Below are positions 43,901 to 56,753 of a stretch of 64,000 nucleotides of DNA, piece by piece; the stretch's first letter is position 1; every line of letters begins with the position of its first letter. The DNA lies in NCBI GenBank assembly GCA_007449985.2, contig VIIQ02000664.1, positions 186,001-250,000 on the forward strand, written 5' to 3'. The notes beneath the pieces are model-generated. The model did no database searches. It was given only the letters and a program-made list of their open reading frames with translations, and was not told where the DNA came from. This DNA comes from Desmodesmus armatus (Eukaryota > Chlorophyta > Chlorophyceae > Sphaeropleales > Scenedesmaceae). Both the position numbers and the translations under genes were made by a program.

Positions 43901-46900
43901 AGAGCTGCTGGACTCCCTGGGTGCACCAACCTGGACAGCCAGGGACGTGCAGCAGCTGGTGCAGCTTGCCAAGGCCAGGGAGCCAGCACAGCAGCTGCCG
44001 CAGCGCCCTGGTAGTGCAGCAGCTGAGCTGCAGCAGCAGCAGGCTGCCAACAGCAACCCCTTGAGTGATTCAGACGGCAGCGGCAGTGATTCAGAGGCAA
44101 GCGATGGCGAGGAGGGCGATGGCGGCCAGCAACGGCAGTCGGATGATGTGGATGTGGACACGTTGCTGGCTATGGCTGCTGCTGAGGTGTGTTAGGGTCT
44201 TGCTGCACTGGCATGGCATGGCCCACTTGCATGCTGCGTACGTGATCGTGCTGGTTGCATGCTGGTAGAGGACAACTTTGGCAACCACATGCAGCTGCAG
44301 CCAACCAGGGAAGCGTTGAACCAAGGATGTATCAGCTCTCGTCTGCACAGTGCAAACTGCGGCCAACTTTACTTAGAGAGTGCAGCAACAGAAAGCTTTT
44401 GACTTCACCTCTGCAACGGCCCTCATCTAGGTGTGCCCTGCCTCTCTGTTGCTGCAGGTGGAGGCGCGGGATAAGGCAGGACGGAAGCATCGCAAGGCCA
44501 AAGGCAGCAGCAAACCCCACAAGGGCAGCAGCGGCGAGCATGCGGCCGGCACTGACGGCAGCACAGAGCAGCGGCACAGCTCCCCCAGTAAAGCTCGTAA
44601 GCATCCAGCTGCTGCTGCTGCGGCCAGCGAACAGCACCACAACAGCACAGGCACCCCAGGCGAGCCCATCCAGAGGGACCGTCTCTCTACTGCTGGCAAC
44701 CAGATCGTCCTATCAGACCCCGCTGCAGCCTTTGTGCTGGTTGCCACTCAGGAGTTTGTGCGGGTGTACTCGGTCGGCCATGCTGTCGCCGCTGACCGCA
44801 CCACCATGCGCAAGGTTGCGATGCAGGGCACGCTGCAGTTTGCGAGCGCTTTTGTGGCATGCGGGGCCCCTGCGCTGGCCTGCCTGCTGGATTTGGAGGG
44901 GGAGATACACCTGCAGGTGCGGACAGTAGGCAGGGGTGTCGTGCTACCTTTGCACTGCTCGTACTGTCCTGCGCTCAACGCACTACAGGTCATCATAACA
45001 GTCACTGCTAGCGGTGCTGCTAGCAAGACTGTTTGCCTGTACAGCTGTGCGCAAGGAGGTCATCAATAGGGAGGCACATGGTCCTTTACTGTGCTGCCTT
45101 TCAGCAGGCCGCTAGCATAAGTTTTGCAGGATGCAGAGTTTGGGCGTATGCTGATCGTGTGGAGGGGACAGTGTTGTTTGCTCTGGCACTGCCCAGGGAG
45201 CTTGGGAAGCATTTCCTGGAAGAGCTTCCGGTTCTTGTCGTACGTGAAGATCCACTGATCTTGACATATGACAAAAACGGAAAGCTCGTCCAGGGACTGC
45301 TGCTAGGCTCATTGGGCACTGCTAGCGAGTGAACGGTCTTGCACCCACCTACACACAGAAGCTCTCAGCGCATAGTCCACATAATGACCAGCAGAAAGAG
45401 AGGCAGGTAGCATCACTCCATTGTTGGCTGCCCGCAGCACCGCACTTGAGCTTCCTTCCCCTGCCTGTACGTGGTCAGGACACAGCTGACAGTCAGCAGT
45501 GCTATCAGTGCTACATGCCCTGCAGAGCTGCACACCCGATATCCTGGACGTGCTGATTGTGCTGAGCGCTGCACCATGTGTTTGCTTCCTGCTGCTGACA
45601 CCGCCTCCGTCAGGTTTTCACGCTGCCAGGGCTGCAGCTGGTGCGCGGCATGCCGCTGTCCTCCCTCCTCGGCTGGCGCTGGAACTGGGACCCCCGCCAC
45701 GCCGGCAGCAGCGGCGGCATCAGTCTCAGCCAAGCCGCTGCCTCAGCAGGCGGCCTCACTGCTACAGCCTCTGCTCCTGCAGGACCATATTCTGGGGGAG
45801 GCGCAGCAGGCGGTCAGCACACAATGCCTCGGGCGCTGTCAGCCTCGCTGCTGCAGCCAGGTGGCCTGACTCGCGAGCCGTCAGGAAGCCTAGCTAGGCA
45901 GCAGTCGATCAGCAGCAGCACACACTCCGTATTGCTGACGCCGCAGCCGAGCCTGCATGGGCCGCACCCGTGCCGCATCGGCACGGCAGCCGCTGCGGCG
46001 ACGCGGCATGGCCACATTGCCATCCTGGGCCCGGGTGCTGAGCTCGTGCGGTTATCACTGGCGACGGACGCAGAGGCAGTACCACAGCCGCCGCTGTCTG
46101 TATATGATTGGGACCTTGCTGCAGCGGCGCATGCTGCCGCGACTGCGGTGGAGCAGCAGCAGCTGCAGGCGTGGGCGGCGGCTGCAGCAGCACCGGTACG
46201 CAGGGTCAGCGCGCCTTCAAACCTTGAGGGGTCCCTCGCCTCTGGGCTGTCGGTTGGGAGCTCTCAAGGCTTGCAGAGCCCGCTCGCGTCTGTGGAGGAG
46301 AGTGGTGGCAGCATTACCAGCGGCAGCCGGAAGGAGCAGCCGCCGCTGCCGCCGGCGGCTGGCAGCAATGGCAGCAGTACCAACAGCACTGGCGGCAGCA
46401 TCAGGCCTGGTGACCTCAAGGGCTTCATGTCCAAGATTGGGGCAGACTTCCACAGGGCTGGCGGTGGTGTGGCTCGCGGCTTTCAGAAGGCGTTTGATGA
46501 GACATCAAAGGGCCTGCAGAAGGTGGCACAGGTGTGCACTGGTGTGTGGTGCTTGCATATATGCCTCAGTGGTAGCCTGAGGACGGCCTGAAGTGCTACA
46601 CCAAGACGATGATCGCATCTTCTGTGGCTATTGCAAGCCTTTGATGACGGACTACAGTCAAGTTGAGACGCATCGACTGACATGCAGCCAGCCGTGCATT
46701 GGCCTGCTGGAAATGCCCCTCATGCTATGTGCACCAGGCTCCACCCGTGCGTACCCCCTCTTCCTTTGTCTCTGTGTGTATATCTGTGACCACCTCCTCG
46801 TCCTCCTCCTCCTCCTCCTCCTAAGTTGTTGTTGTGAAGACACCATCTCCAACGCCGTTTGCCGCGCTGTACCATTGTGCCATTGTGCAGGTGCTGGAGG

Positions 46901-47900
46901 AAGTGCCCGACAGGTTGGCCCCTAAGGCAGGCCAGCAGCAGCAACCAGCCCTGCCTCAGTACCCACACCCGCCGCTGTCGACCCTCTTTGCATCCAAGCC
47001 ACGCAGTGCAGCTGCTGGCAACACCACAGGCTCCAGCTACCACGATACGGCCCCTCTTGGCCCTGCAGGATCCAGTGGCAGCAGCGGGATGCTGAGTGCG
47101 GCGGCTGCCAGCGAGGACCGCATGGCTAGGGCTGGCAGCAATGGCAGCAGTGGGGCCACGCTCGTGAACAAGCACGTGCTGTCACCAGTGGCAGCACAGC
47201 ACCGGCAGGTCCGCAGCAGCGACCCGACAGACAGCATGGCAGTGGCCGAGAGGTTTGCCGGCAGCCCATCCCCACGGACGGCCGGCAGTATGGATAGCAC
47301 ACGGCCTTGCAGCACGGGCCGGTCTGCATCGCCTGCTGCTGCTGCTGCTGCTGCACCAGTGTCGCCGGCGCCGGCTGCTGCTGTTGGTGGCTTGATGGGG
47401 GCAAGTGGGACCCCTCGGGTACGCACCGCTGACGAGATCCGGCAGGCCTATGGCAGGGTGCCCGTGAGCAAGGCGCAGGTACGGATGCGGCGGTTGCGAG
47501 GCCTCTGTGTGGCATTTCCTGCTTATGCAAATTGACATCTGGGCGGGTGTGAACAAGGTATCATGCTGTTTGTTGGCTGCTTCACCATGTGTTGCATCGT
47601 TTCCTGTGGGGCGCTGACAGCACGTCCACAGCCTGTACCATTAGGTCATGGTGCTTCTTGGCCATGATGATCACTCATACTTCCCCGTCAAGCGCTACAC
47701 ACTGTGGATTGTGTATGATGCTAATGCAGGGCGCCGCCAGTGTTATGGAGCAGAACCGCATGCTGCTGGGTCAGCGTGGTGAGAAGCTGTCGCGGCTGCA
47801 GGAGGCCACTGGTGACCTGGCTGAGTCAGCAGCAGGGTTTGCTGAGATGGCGAAGAAACTGGCGGAGCAGGAGAAGCAGAAAACACGCTGGTTTGGGTAG
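37988..47900 (+). CDS. Tomosyn/Lgl-family WD40 protein with C-terminal R-SNARE motif
   Basis: Eighteen in-phase exons: 37988-38155, 38245-38385, 38589-38696, 38976-39126, 39389-40053, 40502-40609, 40889-41236, 41443-41865, 42290-42388, 42680-42831, 43061-43132, 43223-43282, 43433-43564, 43856-44186, 44458-44916, 45614-46531, 46891-47478 and 47730-47900 (1697 residues). Tomosyn (STXBP5-like) uses two beta-propellers and an R-SNARE-like tail to bind Q-SNAREs without driving fusion. The N-terminus has 'SDGLAYDPVQRLLAVSTADG'. WD-like strands include 'ATGHVDGSVRIWEMP', 'CTGHSDGAVRLWDMHG' and 'ALVAVAADSQVAVMDAETG'. The tail 'NRMLLGQRGEKLSRLQEAT' followed by 'FAEMAKKLAEQE' carries the expected zero-layer Arg (Arg1657), and no membrane segment follows. 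The protein is longer than plant relatives because of Ser/Ala/Gln-rich inserts in exons 5, 7, 15, 16 and 17. Confidence 0.93.
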
Positions 47901-49287
47901 ATCGGGGTCAGAGCGCTGCTGGGGCGCTGTTCTTGTGGTCGTGCGGGGGGCTTTCTAGCAGCATTTTTGCAGAATTTGACCAGCCACTTGGTGCAGTCCT
48001 GTAGCACCCCCCCCCCCCAACTTACAGCACTTGAAGTGGGCATCATCCCAGCCCATGTGCATCGGCCTGATCGCATTGATTATTGGTCCCGTGATTCCAG
48101 CCGTCACACACTGTTGCATTCCTCAGGGTCACAGGTTGTCAGTGATTTGTGGTGGTGTCAATCTGAGCAGTCACATTGCTGCGCATTGTTTGTTTGGCTC
48201 TGTACAACCATCATCCATCAGTTGTGCGGGTGTGTGAGAGTGGCGGCCTTGCACTGATCATACTATCTGAGGTGCCTCAAGCTATATGTGGCGACTCCTA
48301 TTGACGTACGTCAACAGCTTGGAGCCTGGCCTTCTAGCCGTGTGGGCTGGGTGGCGGTTGGCTGCCTTTGGCTCATGGTTTGCATATCTGTCATCAACCC
48401 CCCAAAAGGATGTGTCAAATTTTCCGTCTGACCTGCAGCCACTTCATCCACGCATGAAGTGTCTATAATGTCCTGTACAGATGTGTCGTCTTTGACTAAC
48501 ACCTGGGTGTGGAAGGTTCGACATCGCACTGGCCAGTCAAGACAGTGACTGAGTGAGCTGGCCATGATCAGTCTGACAGTGTTACGCCATGGTGTGCGCG
48601 AAACAAGCGATCTGGAGAGACGCCTGGGCCCATGTAACCAGATATCTTCTGCTGGGCAGTCGGCAACACATGCAGTCCACGCAGTAATACCTGTGGTGTT
48701 CATGTCCCATGCACATGAACATGTGGTGTGCAATCACTTCGGCCAACTGTCACGGCGATTCTGATGTTGCCCCATTCTCAATCAGCCCTTAGGCTCAACG
48801 TTGTCAATGCCTTTGAGAGCTTCGTGTCCATGCCTTTCTTTTGTTCATGTCTCAGTGATCGAACACACTTATTTGAATCTCTGCAACCGCTTTACTGTAA
48901 TGCTGAGTGCGTTTAATTTCTGTAACTCGCAAGAATATCTCATGGTTGGTCGTGGCTGCGAGATAGAGCTTGCAATTGTCTGTCACTACTGATCTTCAGC
49001 CAGTACTTCAGCAAGTCTAAGTCTCAGCTGATTGACCCTCGGCGTTGCCAGTTCCTTCACCCTTACCTTGTGATCAGTCGTTATCGGTTGGTGCATGCCT
49101 CTTATCGCAGCAATGCTGGCCCAGCAGCAGAAACCTTGGGAGCTCAGCAAGTTGTTGACAGGTGTGCAGCAAAGACACGTGCATGCTGCCCTGTAGTACG
49201 AGAGTGCGCACACCAGCTCACTAAGTGTTTTACATCCCTTTTCATGCAGCAGAAGGCGTCCAGACCGCCTGTTCTCCACACAGCAGC
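47901..49287. other. Tomosyn 3' region and promoter of the next gene
   Basis: About 1.4 kb without a gene. It holds a run of 12 C at 48007-48018, the TGTAA pair listed separately, and the upstream region of the Gln/Ala-rich gene. No TATA element is clear. Confidence 0.5.
48896..48925 (+). terminator. Two TGTAA poly(A) signals downstream of tomosyn
   Basis: TGTAA occurs at 48896-48900 and 48921-48925, about 1 kb past the tomosyn stop. The bases between 47901 and 49287 contain no convincing coding frame and become T-richer, as a long 3' untranslated region would. Which signal is used cannot be told. Confidence 0.45.
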
Positions 49288-50759
49288 ATGGACACCCTGG
49301 CCAGGAGCAGCAGCGGCGATGCTGCCACGTCAACACCATCCAGTGACCAACATGCACATCAACACACAACCCAGCAGCAACAGCATCAGCCACAGCTAGG
49401 GCTCTTGCATCTGCCGACTGCAGCTGGGCGGGTATGCCCCACTACCCGTCCACCGTCTGCCAGCAGTGCAGTAGCCAGGTTGCCAACACCAGCAGCACCC
49501 CGTGACACCAGCACAGTGCACAGCCCTCATGACCACAGCACTCCTGCATCATCAGACCACACCTCCATGCACAAAGGCCATCAGCGGCCATGCCAGCACA
49601 CTGGTGTCCTGCGCAGCAGCCTGCTGCAAGCAAACCTCCCAGGACCAGTAGCAGCTCCAGCAGCAGAGGCTGCAGCAGCATCAGTGGTGGCAGCAGCGCC
49701 AGCACGTGGTCAGCACACGTCCTGCAGGCAGCACCTACTGTCAGCCAGCCCCTTGGGCCTGCACCACCCTGCAGCAGGTAAGGTCATCCTGCAACCTGTT
49801 ACTTCCACAGGGCCACTTCTGGGGAGCTGGTTATACCAAAAAAAACCTCGGCTGTTGATATGTGCCTCAGCAGTGGATGCTGGAGAGGTTGTATGGCCAT
49901 CATGTCGTGCATGCTGCCTGGGCCATGCATAATCTGTACCAGTGACTGCATGCACCCACCCCCAGCCAGAGCCCACACACTCGTGGCGTATGCAGTGTGT
50001 GTATGTGTATTTGACATCAGCAAGCAGCATTGTTGATCGGGCTGTGCACCATCTGCTGCCACAGCAAGTGCCCCAGTGTGTGTGGTGTGGGGCCATTACC
50101 ATATGCAGCCCCAACGTGTATGCTGCAGTATACTTGCTGCGCTCTGCTATCTGCAGTTTGGCCCTATGGCTGTTGCTGAAGTGACGTTGCCTGTTTGCTG
50201 CATCCCTGTGCTGTAAATGCTGCCCATCAATGCTGTCCTGCAGGCAACATCCCTGTCCCGCTGTCAGCCTCCAAGCTGCAAACCAGCTTGCCACAGCACA
50301 CCTCAGCAGCTCCAGCACCAGCACCAGCCTCTACCCCTGTACCCTGTGCTGCTGCAACCTCAGGCCCATGGCAGCAAGAGGTCAAGGCCCCAGAAGCTGC
50401 TGTCCCCCTGCAGCCACAGCACACCTCAGCACAGCAGCCAGGCGCTGCTGCTGGCACTGCTGCTGGGCCATGCAGCACTGCCAGCACAATCAAGGAGCCC
50501 ACTACAGCAGCGGCAGCAATGGCAGCACTCCCTGCTGCTGCTGAAGACATAGCTGAGGCTGTAGCAACAGCAGCAGCAGAGGCAGCTTATGGTGCGAGCA
50601 GTGCAGCAGCACACTCCAACACACAGCAGCCAACACTGTCACAGCCCAGCTGGCTGCTACGGCAGGCCTTCTCACAGCACCCCCTGCCCAAGTCAACAAG
50701 CAGCAGCACCAGGCGGCAGGCAACTGCGGCAGCAAGCACTGCACCACCAGCGCTCCCAC

Positions 50760-50796
<37 letters not shown>

Positions 50797-50989
50797 TGCT
50801 GCCGCAGAGGGGCTGTGTGGGTCCCACAGCAGCAGCATGCAGAATCAGCCATTGCAGCAGCAGCCCGCCAGCAAAACGCAGGGCAGGACTCTGAGGCTGA
50901 GGCTTGGCCCCAAACAGGCAGCTGGCAGCAGCAGGTCAAAGGCACACACAGCCGCAGCAGCAGCTGCTGCTGCTGCTCAGGCAACTGTC

Positions 50990-51027
<38 letters not shown>

Positions 51028-51243
51028 CAGTGCTACTGCTGCTGCTGCTGCTGTGGCCGAACCTGAAGGACAGTTCAGCTCAGAGTTACACTTCCCTGGC
51101 CAACCTATAGAAGGGCAGTACCCAGCCAACCCAGCAGCAGCAGCAGCAGGTTGCTCTGTACAGGACGGATATGCTGGCCAGCTGCCTGCTGGTGCTTCCT
51201 ACGTGCAGCACAGCATGATGCAAGCAAACTGCTGGCAGGGCCA

Positions 51244-51278
<35 letters not shown>

Positions 51279-51404
51279 GCTCACTGGGGCAGTATGGAGA
51301 GCCAGGGACAGCACTCGTCACCCAGCAGCAGCAGCAGCTGCCATACTCTGCGGAAATGGAGCAGCAGCAGCAGCAGTGGTGGCAGTGGTATGCCAGTGCT
51401 GGCA

Positions 51405-51440
<36 letters not shown>

Positions 51441-52717
51441 TTGAGGGTGCATCAGGTATCTTTGGGGGCATGTTTGGCAGTGGCTCCTCAGCAGGATGGC
51501 AGCAGCACTTGGCAGCACCTGACCAACAGCAGCAGCAGATGCAGCAAGACGGCTTGTCAGCAGGAACATTGCAGCAGCACCGACCTCGGCAGCAGCAGCA
51601 GCAACAAAAGCAGCAGCAGAAGCAGAAGCAGGGCCGCGCTCGACCAGCTGCAGCGTCCAGCCACAAGAATAAAGCTGCAAGCAGCAAGAAAAGGTCCACA
51701 GCAGGAGCAACAGCAGCCCCAGCAGCCAAGCGACTCCGCTCAGCAGCAGCAGCAGCAGCAGGAACAACACAGACACCTTCCCCACCTGGCAGTGCATCAA
51801 CCATCCATGTGCAAGAGCAGACACCAGCCATTGCAGCAGCGGCAGCAGCAGGGGCCACAGCAGCAGCAGCAGCAGCAGCAGGAGGAGGATGGTCCAGGTT
51901 TAGTACGACCCCGGTGCCTGCAGCACTAGAGACCCAGCTAGGGGCTGACAGCAGTATGCAGGGGCCGGGGCTGGGACTTGGAGTGGGCCATCAGCAGCAG
52001 CAGCAGCAGCACGTGCACCAAAAGCATAAGCTGGGCCAGCTGGCCCAGCAGCAGCAGCAGCAGCAGCAGCGGGTCTCAGTGATCTGCTGCAGCAGCTGCT
52101 GCACACACAGGGCAGCCTGGGGGAGGTGATGTCAGCAGCAACAGCTGCTGCTGCTGCTGCCTCTGTCAATGCTGCTGCTTCCGCTGCTGCTGCTGGACAG
52201 CCCTTGGTTTCCACAGCAGCAGCAGCAGGTGCAGTAGCAGCCCCCTTTCTTCAGCAGCATGGGCCAGCAGACAGGTCCCTTACTAGCCCCACACACTTGA
52301 TGTATCACACCTGGCTAGCAGACAGTCAAGAGGCTACCCCTCTTCCTCCTCCTCCTGCTGCTCAGCAGCAGCAGGCTGCTGCTGCTGCTGCTGCTGCTGC
52401 TTGCTCGCTGCCTGTTACAACGGCAGCAGGAACAGCAGCAGCAGCAGCAGCAGGCCTGCTGCCTGCAGCTCTTCAGAGGGGCTTCACACTTGACCACTGC
52501 ACAACTCCATTCATGACACCAGCACGTGCAACAGCAGCAAGGCCAGCAGCAGCAGCAGCAGCAGCATTGGCAGAGACACCACAGGAAGCCAGGCAGGTTC
52601 TGCCGGCAGACATAGCATGGATGTACCCATTCCACTTGGCACAGCAGGCAGCAGCACTGGCAGGGGCAGAGGAACAGGCCGCTGCAGAACTGGCAGCAGC
52701 AACAGCAGCGGCGCCTG

Positions 52718-52774
<57 letters not shown>

Positions 52775-54017
52775 AGGGTGATGCTGAGGGTGATGCTGCT
52801 CTTGGACCAGCAGCAGCAGTGGTCTTGACAGGTGGTGCTGCAACAGCTGCTGATGCAGCAGCTCCTTGCATACCACAACAGCAGCAGCAGCAGCCACAGC
52901 AGCAACATGAGGATGTGGTGGCTGCACCGCAACCTCAAGCTGCACCAGTTGTGCTGGCAGACAAGTGCGAAGCAGCTGCTGCTGCTGCTGCTGCCGGCAC
53001 CACTGCTATCAGCACTGCTGGCGGCCCTGCTGCTGCTGCTGCTGCCGATGTCGGCACCACTGCAGTTGCCACTGCTGCTGTGGATGATAGCCTTGCTCCT
53101 GCAGACACCACTTTCGCACCAGCAGCAGCACAAGCAGCAGTACCACCGCACGATGCAGCCACACCAGCCCCAACAGCAGCAGCAGCAGGCCTAGCCCGTC
53201 TGCCCCTTAGTAGTCTCGCTACTGCAGCCTTCACGCCCCTATCTGTGCAGCTGGCCGGCATGCTTAGTGCCGGCGGCGGCTCCTGCAGTCAGTTGGGCTT
53301 TGCTGCTGTTTCAGCTGTATCAACCCCCATGGCCTTTGGATGGGTGGGAGCAGAGGATTGTGGTGGTGAAGGTGGCAGGGGTGAGAATGGGGATGACTCA
53401 TCTGGCCCGTTTCAGGGGTGGGATGTTCAGCAGCAGGGGCAGCGTGTTGAAGCAGCAGCAGCAGCAGCAGGTGGTAGGGGAGCGCAGAGTGCTTCTTGTG
53501 GTGGTGGCAGCAGTGAGGCAACTGGTGGCAGCCGCGGCCAGCCACCCCCGCAGCAGCAGCAGCAAGTGCAAGAGCTGGAGCCTGAGCAGCAGCAGCAGCA
53601 GCAGCAGCAGCAGGTGGGTGTGGAGGCAGAGCATAGGTCACCTGAGGTCACCAGGCAACCTGCTGCACTGCTGCTGCTGCCCTCACTGGACGAAGCTGCT
53701 GCTGCTGCTGCTGCACCTGCTGCTGAAGCTGCTGCCCCCACTAGGGCAGCAGCAGTTGACGGCTGTGTGGGTGTTGCTGCCGATGCTGACACAGCCACTT
53801 TTCCAGCTGGCACTCAGCAGCAGCAGCAGCAGCAGTCGGGGCACTTATCTGAGGCGGTCTTACAGCAATTTCTACAGGCCAGTGCCCCACACGTTGCCAG
53901 CAACCCTGCAAAGGTGCAAGCATTGCTGAAGATGGCGACTCAGAGACAGCTGAGCACCACACTACAACAGCTGCAGCAGCAGCAGCAGCAAGGGAGTGTG
54001 TCTTTGCAGGCGCAGCT

Positions 54018-54057
<40 letters not shown>

Positions 54058-55079
54058 AATGTGTCTTTGCAGGTGCAGCTACAGCAGCAGCGGCTGTTGC
54101 TGCTGGGAGCCAGGCCCACTGCAGCTGTCGCAGCTGCAGGACCAGCTGATGGAGCAGAAGGGCCGGTGGTGCCGCAGCAGCAGCAGCAGCATGGCGCAGT
54201 GTGGGTGCGGCAGCAGCCGGAACAGCAGCACACTCAGACTTTGACACCACCAGGACAAGCAGCAGGAGCAACAGCAGCAGCAGGCCGCGAAAGGGTGCAG
54301 CAGCAGCAGCAGCCGTACGAGCCGCTGCTCCAACAACAGCTGCAGCTGCTACAGGGCCAGCAGATACTGCTGCAGCATCTGCACCAGCAGTCCGTGCTGC
54401 AGCAAGCAAACCCCTTGCAGCTGCGGCTACTGTGGCATCAGGCATGCGAGCGGCAGCAGCGACAGCTAGCGCTGCTGCTGCAAGCACATCTGAACACTCC
54501 ACTGGGAAGGGCACTGCAAGCACGGGCACCAGCAGCAGCAGCAGCAGCAGCACCGAAGTCAGCAGCAGCACCACCACCACAGGCCCCTGCGCAGGCCCCA
54601 GCAGCACAGGGGCCAGCAGCAGCAGCAGTAGCGCAGGGAGCAGTAGGCATGCAGGCACCTCTGGGTCCAGGGCTCACAGCAGCAGCAGCAGCATCGCAGG
54701 CAGCAGCTCCTGTCAGCCTGCAGCTGTCAGGGGTGTCCCTCAACAACGGAGTACCCACCTGGAACCTCCTACCAGCTGCCAGACAATCTGCTGGCCCCGC
54801 TGCTGCTGCTGCTGCTGCTGCTTGTGCGGCAGCAGGGCGGGCAACAGTCCGCAGTGCCACTGGAGCAGCAGCAGCTCCGGCAGCGGCTCCCGCTGCTGCT
54901 GCTGCTGCTGCTGCTCAAGGTGCACCAGCACGGGGCTTAGGCAGCAATGCCGCAAATGCAGGCCCGGCAGCCGCGGCTGCTGCTGCTGCTGCTGCTGCTG
55001 CCCCATCAGAGCGGCCAGCAGCAGGCAGCAGTGCAACCGTTGGTACCAACGCAGCCACAGCAGACCCAGCACCAACCCC

Positions 55080-55112
<33 letters not shown>

Positions 55113-56722
55113 ATCCCCACCTGCCGAGCCAGCAGCTGTAGCAGCAGCAAGGACGGGGTCAGGGCTGACCAGCACTGCAGAAGTCGCAAGGGCAGTGGCT
55201 GTAGCTGCCATCCAACAGGCTCTGCATCGGCAGCAGCACACGGCCCGCCAACAGGGTGGCAGCTGTAGCTGCTCGAGTTCAGCTGCCAATAGCCCCACCA
55301 GAAGCACTCTTGAGGTACAGCTGTGCCACGCTGCGGGTGGTAGTGGTGGTGGGGCTCTGGGAGGGTGTCTGTTGACAGGTGCAGAATGCTGCATTCCTTC
55401 TCATGCTGCTGTTGCTGCCTGTGACGGTGATCACAGCACAGCAGCCACCCAGCATACTTCAGACAGCACCAGACCAGGAGCCGCAGATGCTGCAGCTCCT
55501 GCGGGAAGTGCTGGTGGTGTTGATGGTGGCGTGGGTGTTGTCACTGATGATAGTCAGGCAGCATCTGCGCCTGGCATGTCTGCTGGTGCTGCTGGTGCTG
55601 TGCACCTTCAGGTGACACCAGCAGCAGCAGTGGGCAAGGCAGCCATCAGGGGCACTGTTTCAACAGCTGACCAGCAGCAGCAGCAGCAGGAAGAGCCTCC
55701 TGAGCGCTGCACAGATACTGTTGGGACTGCAATTGCTGTTGAACAGCATGCACGCGGGCAGGCAGCAGCTGGCAACAGTTGCAGCGCAGCAGCAGCAGCA
55801 GCAGCTGTTGGGGCGGGCGCAGTCGGCACTGAAGTAGCACGCGCTGCAGCGAGCTTGGGAGCCCCTGCTGCTGCTGCTGCTCAGCAAGCAGAGCTAAGTG
55901 GTGCTGCCACATCTCTGGCAGTTGCACGGCTGGCACAATCCCCAGCGGGGGCAGTAGTGCTAGCTGGAGGTACAGGTGGGGCAGCAGAGCTACAGCGACC
56001 CAAGGCACTTGACACAACAGTGCCAACCTGCACAGCAGATGCAGTAATGCCAGCACGCACAGCGGTTGCAGCAGAGCCAGCTGCCTGCAGTACAGCTGAC
56101 GCAGCAGGCTCGCAGCTACAGCCGCCACCAGCAGCTGGCTCAACTGCAGCAGTACCGCGTGCAGCAGAGCCTGGCTGTACAGCAGATGCAGCAGTCCTGT
56201 GTTTGGCTACTGGTGTGGCCGGCCGTGCAGCAGCGCTAGCAGGGCAGTGTGATGCCCCTGCAGCAGCAGGCAGCTCAACTGCAGCACCGGTGGCACCACC
56301 GCATGCAGCCGAGCCAAACTGCACAGCTCATGCAGCTGTGGTGGCTCTGCCACTGCTGCTGCCGCTGCTGCTGCTGTGGCCAGCTGCCCAGGCGGGCAAC
56401 ATGGTACTGAGAGGTCAGAGGGACACAGGGCAAGGAGGTAATAGAGGGGACACAAGTGGCAGACAGGACATTGGCCGCGGAGGGAACACCTGGAGAAGAG
56501 GGGGCAAAGTGGGCAGAGGGTACGGAGGGGACAGGGCTTGCTGCCAGCTCGGGCACAGGTGCTGCAGCACCAAGGCAGGACTGTGTGCCCGTGGACGATA
56601 CTACTGCACAAGGGGTGGTGCTAGCTCAGCAAGCGCAGCAAGCAGGGACAACACAGCAAGCACGGCAGGCACAGCCAGCGCAGCCAGTTGCAGAAAACAG
56701 CCCTAAAGCAGCAGCCCTTGCC

Positions 56723-56753
<31 letters not shown>
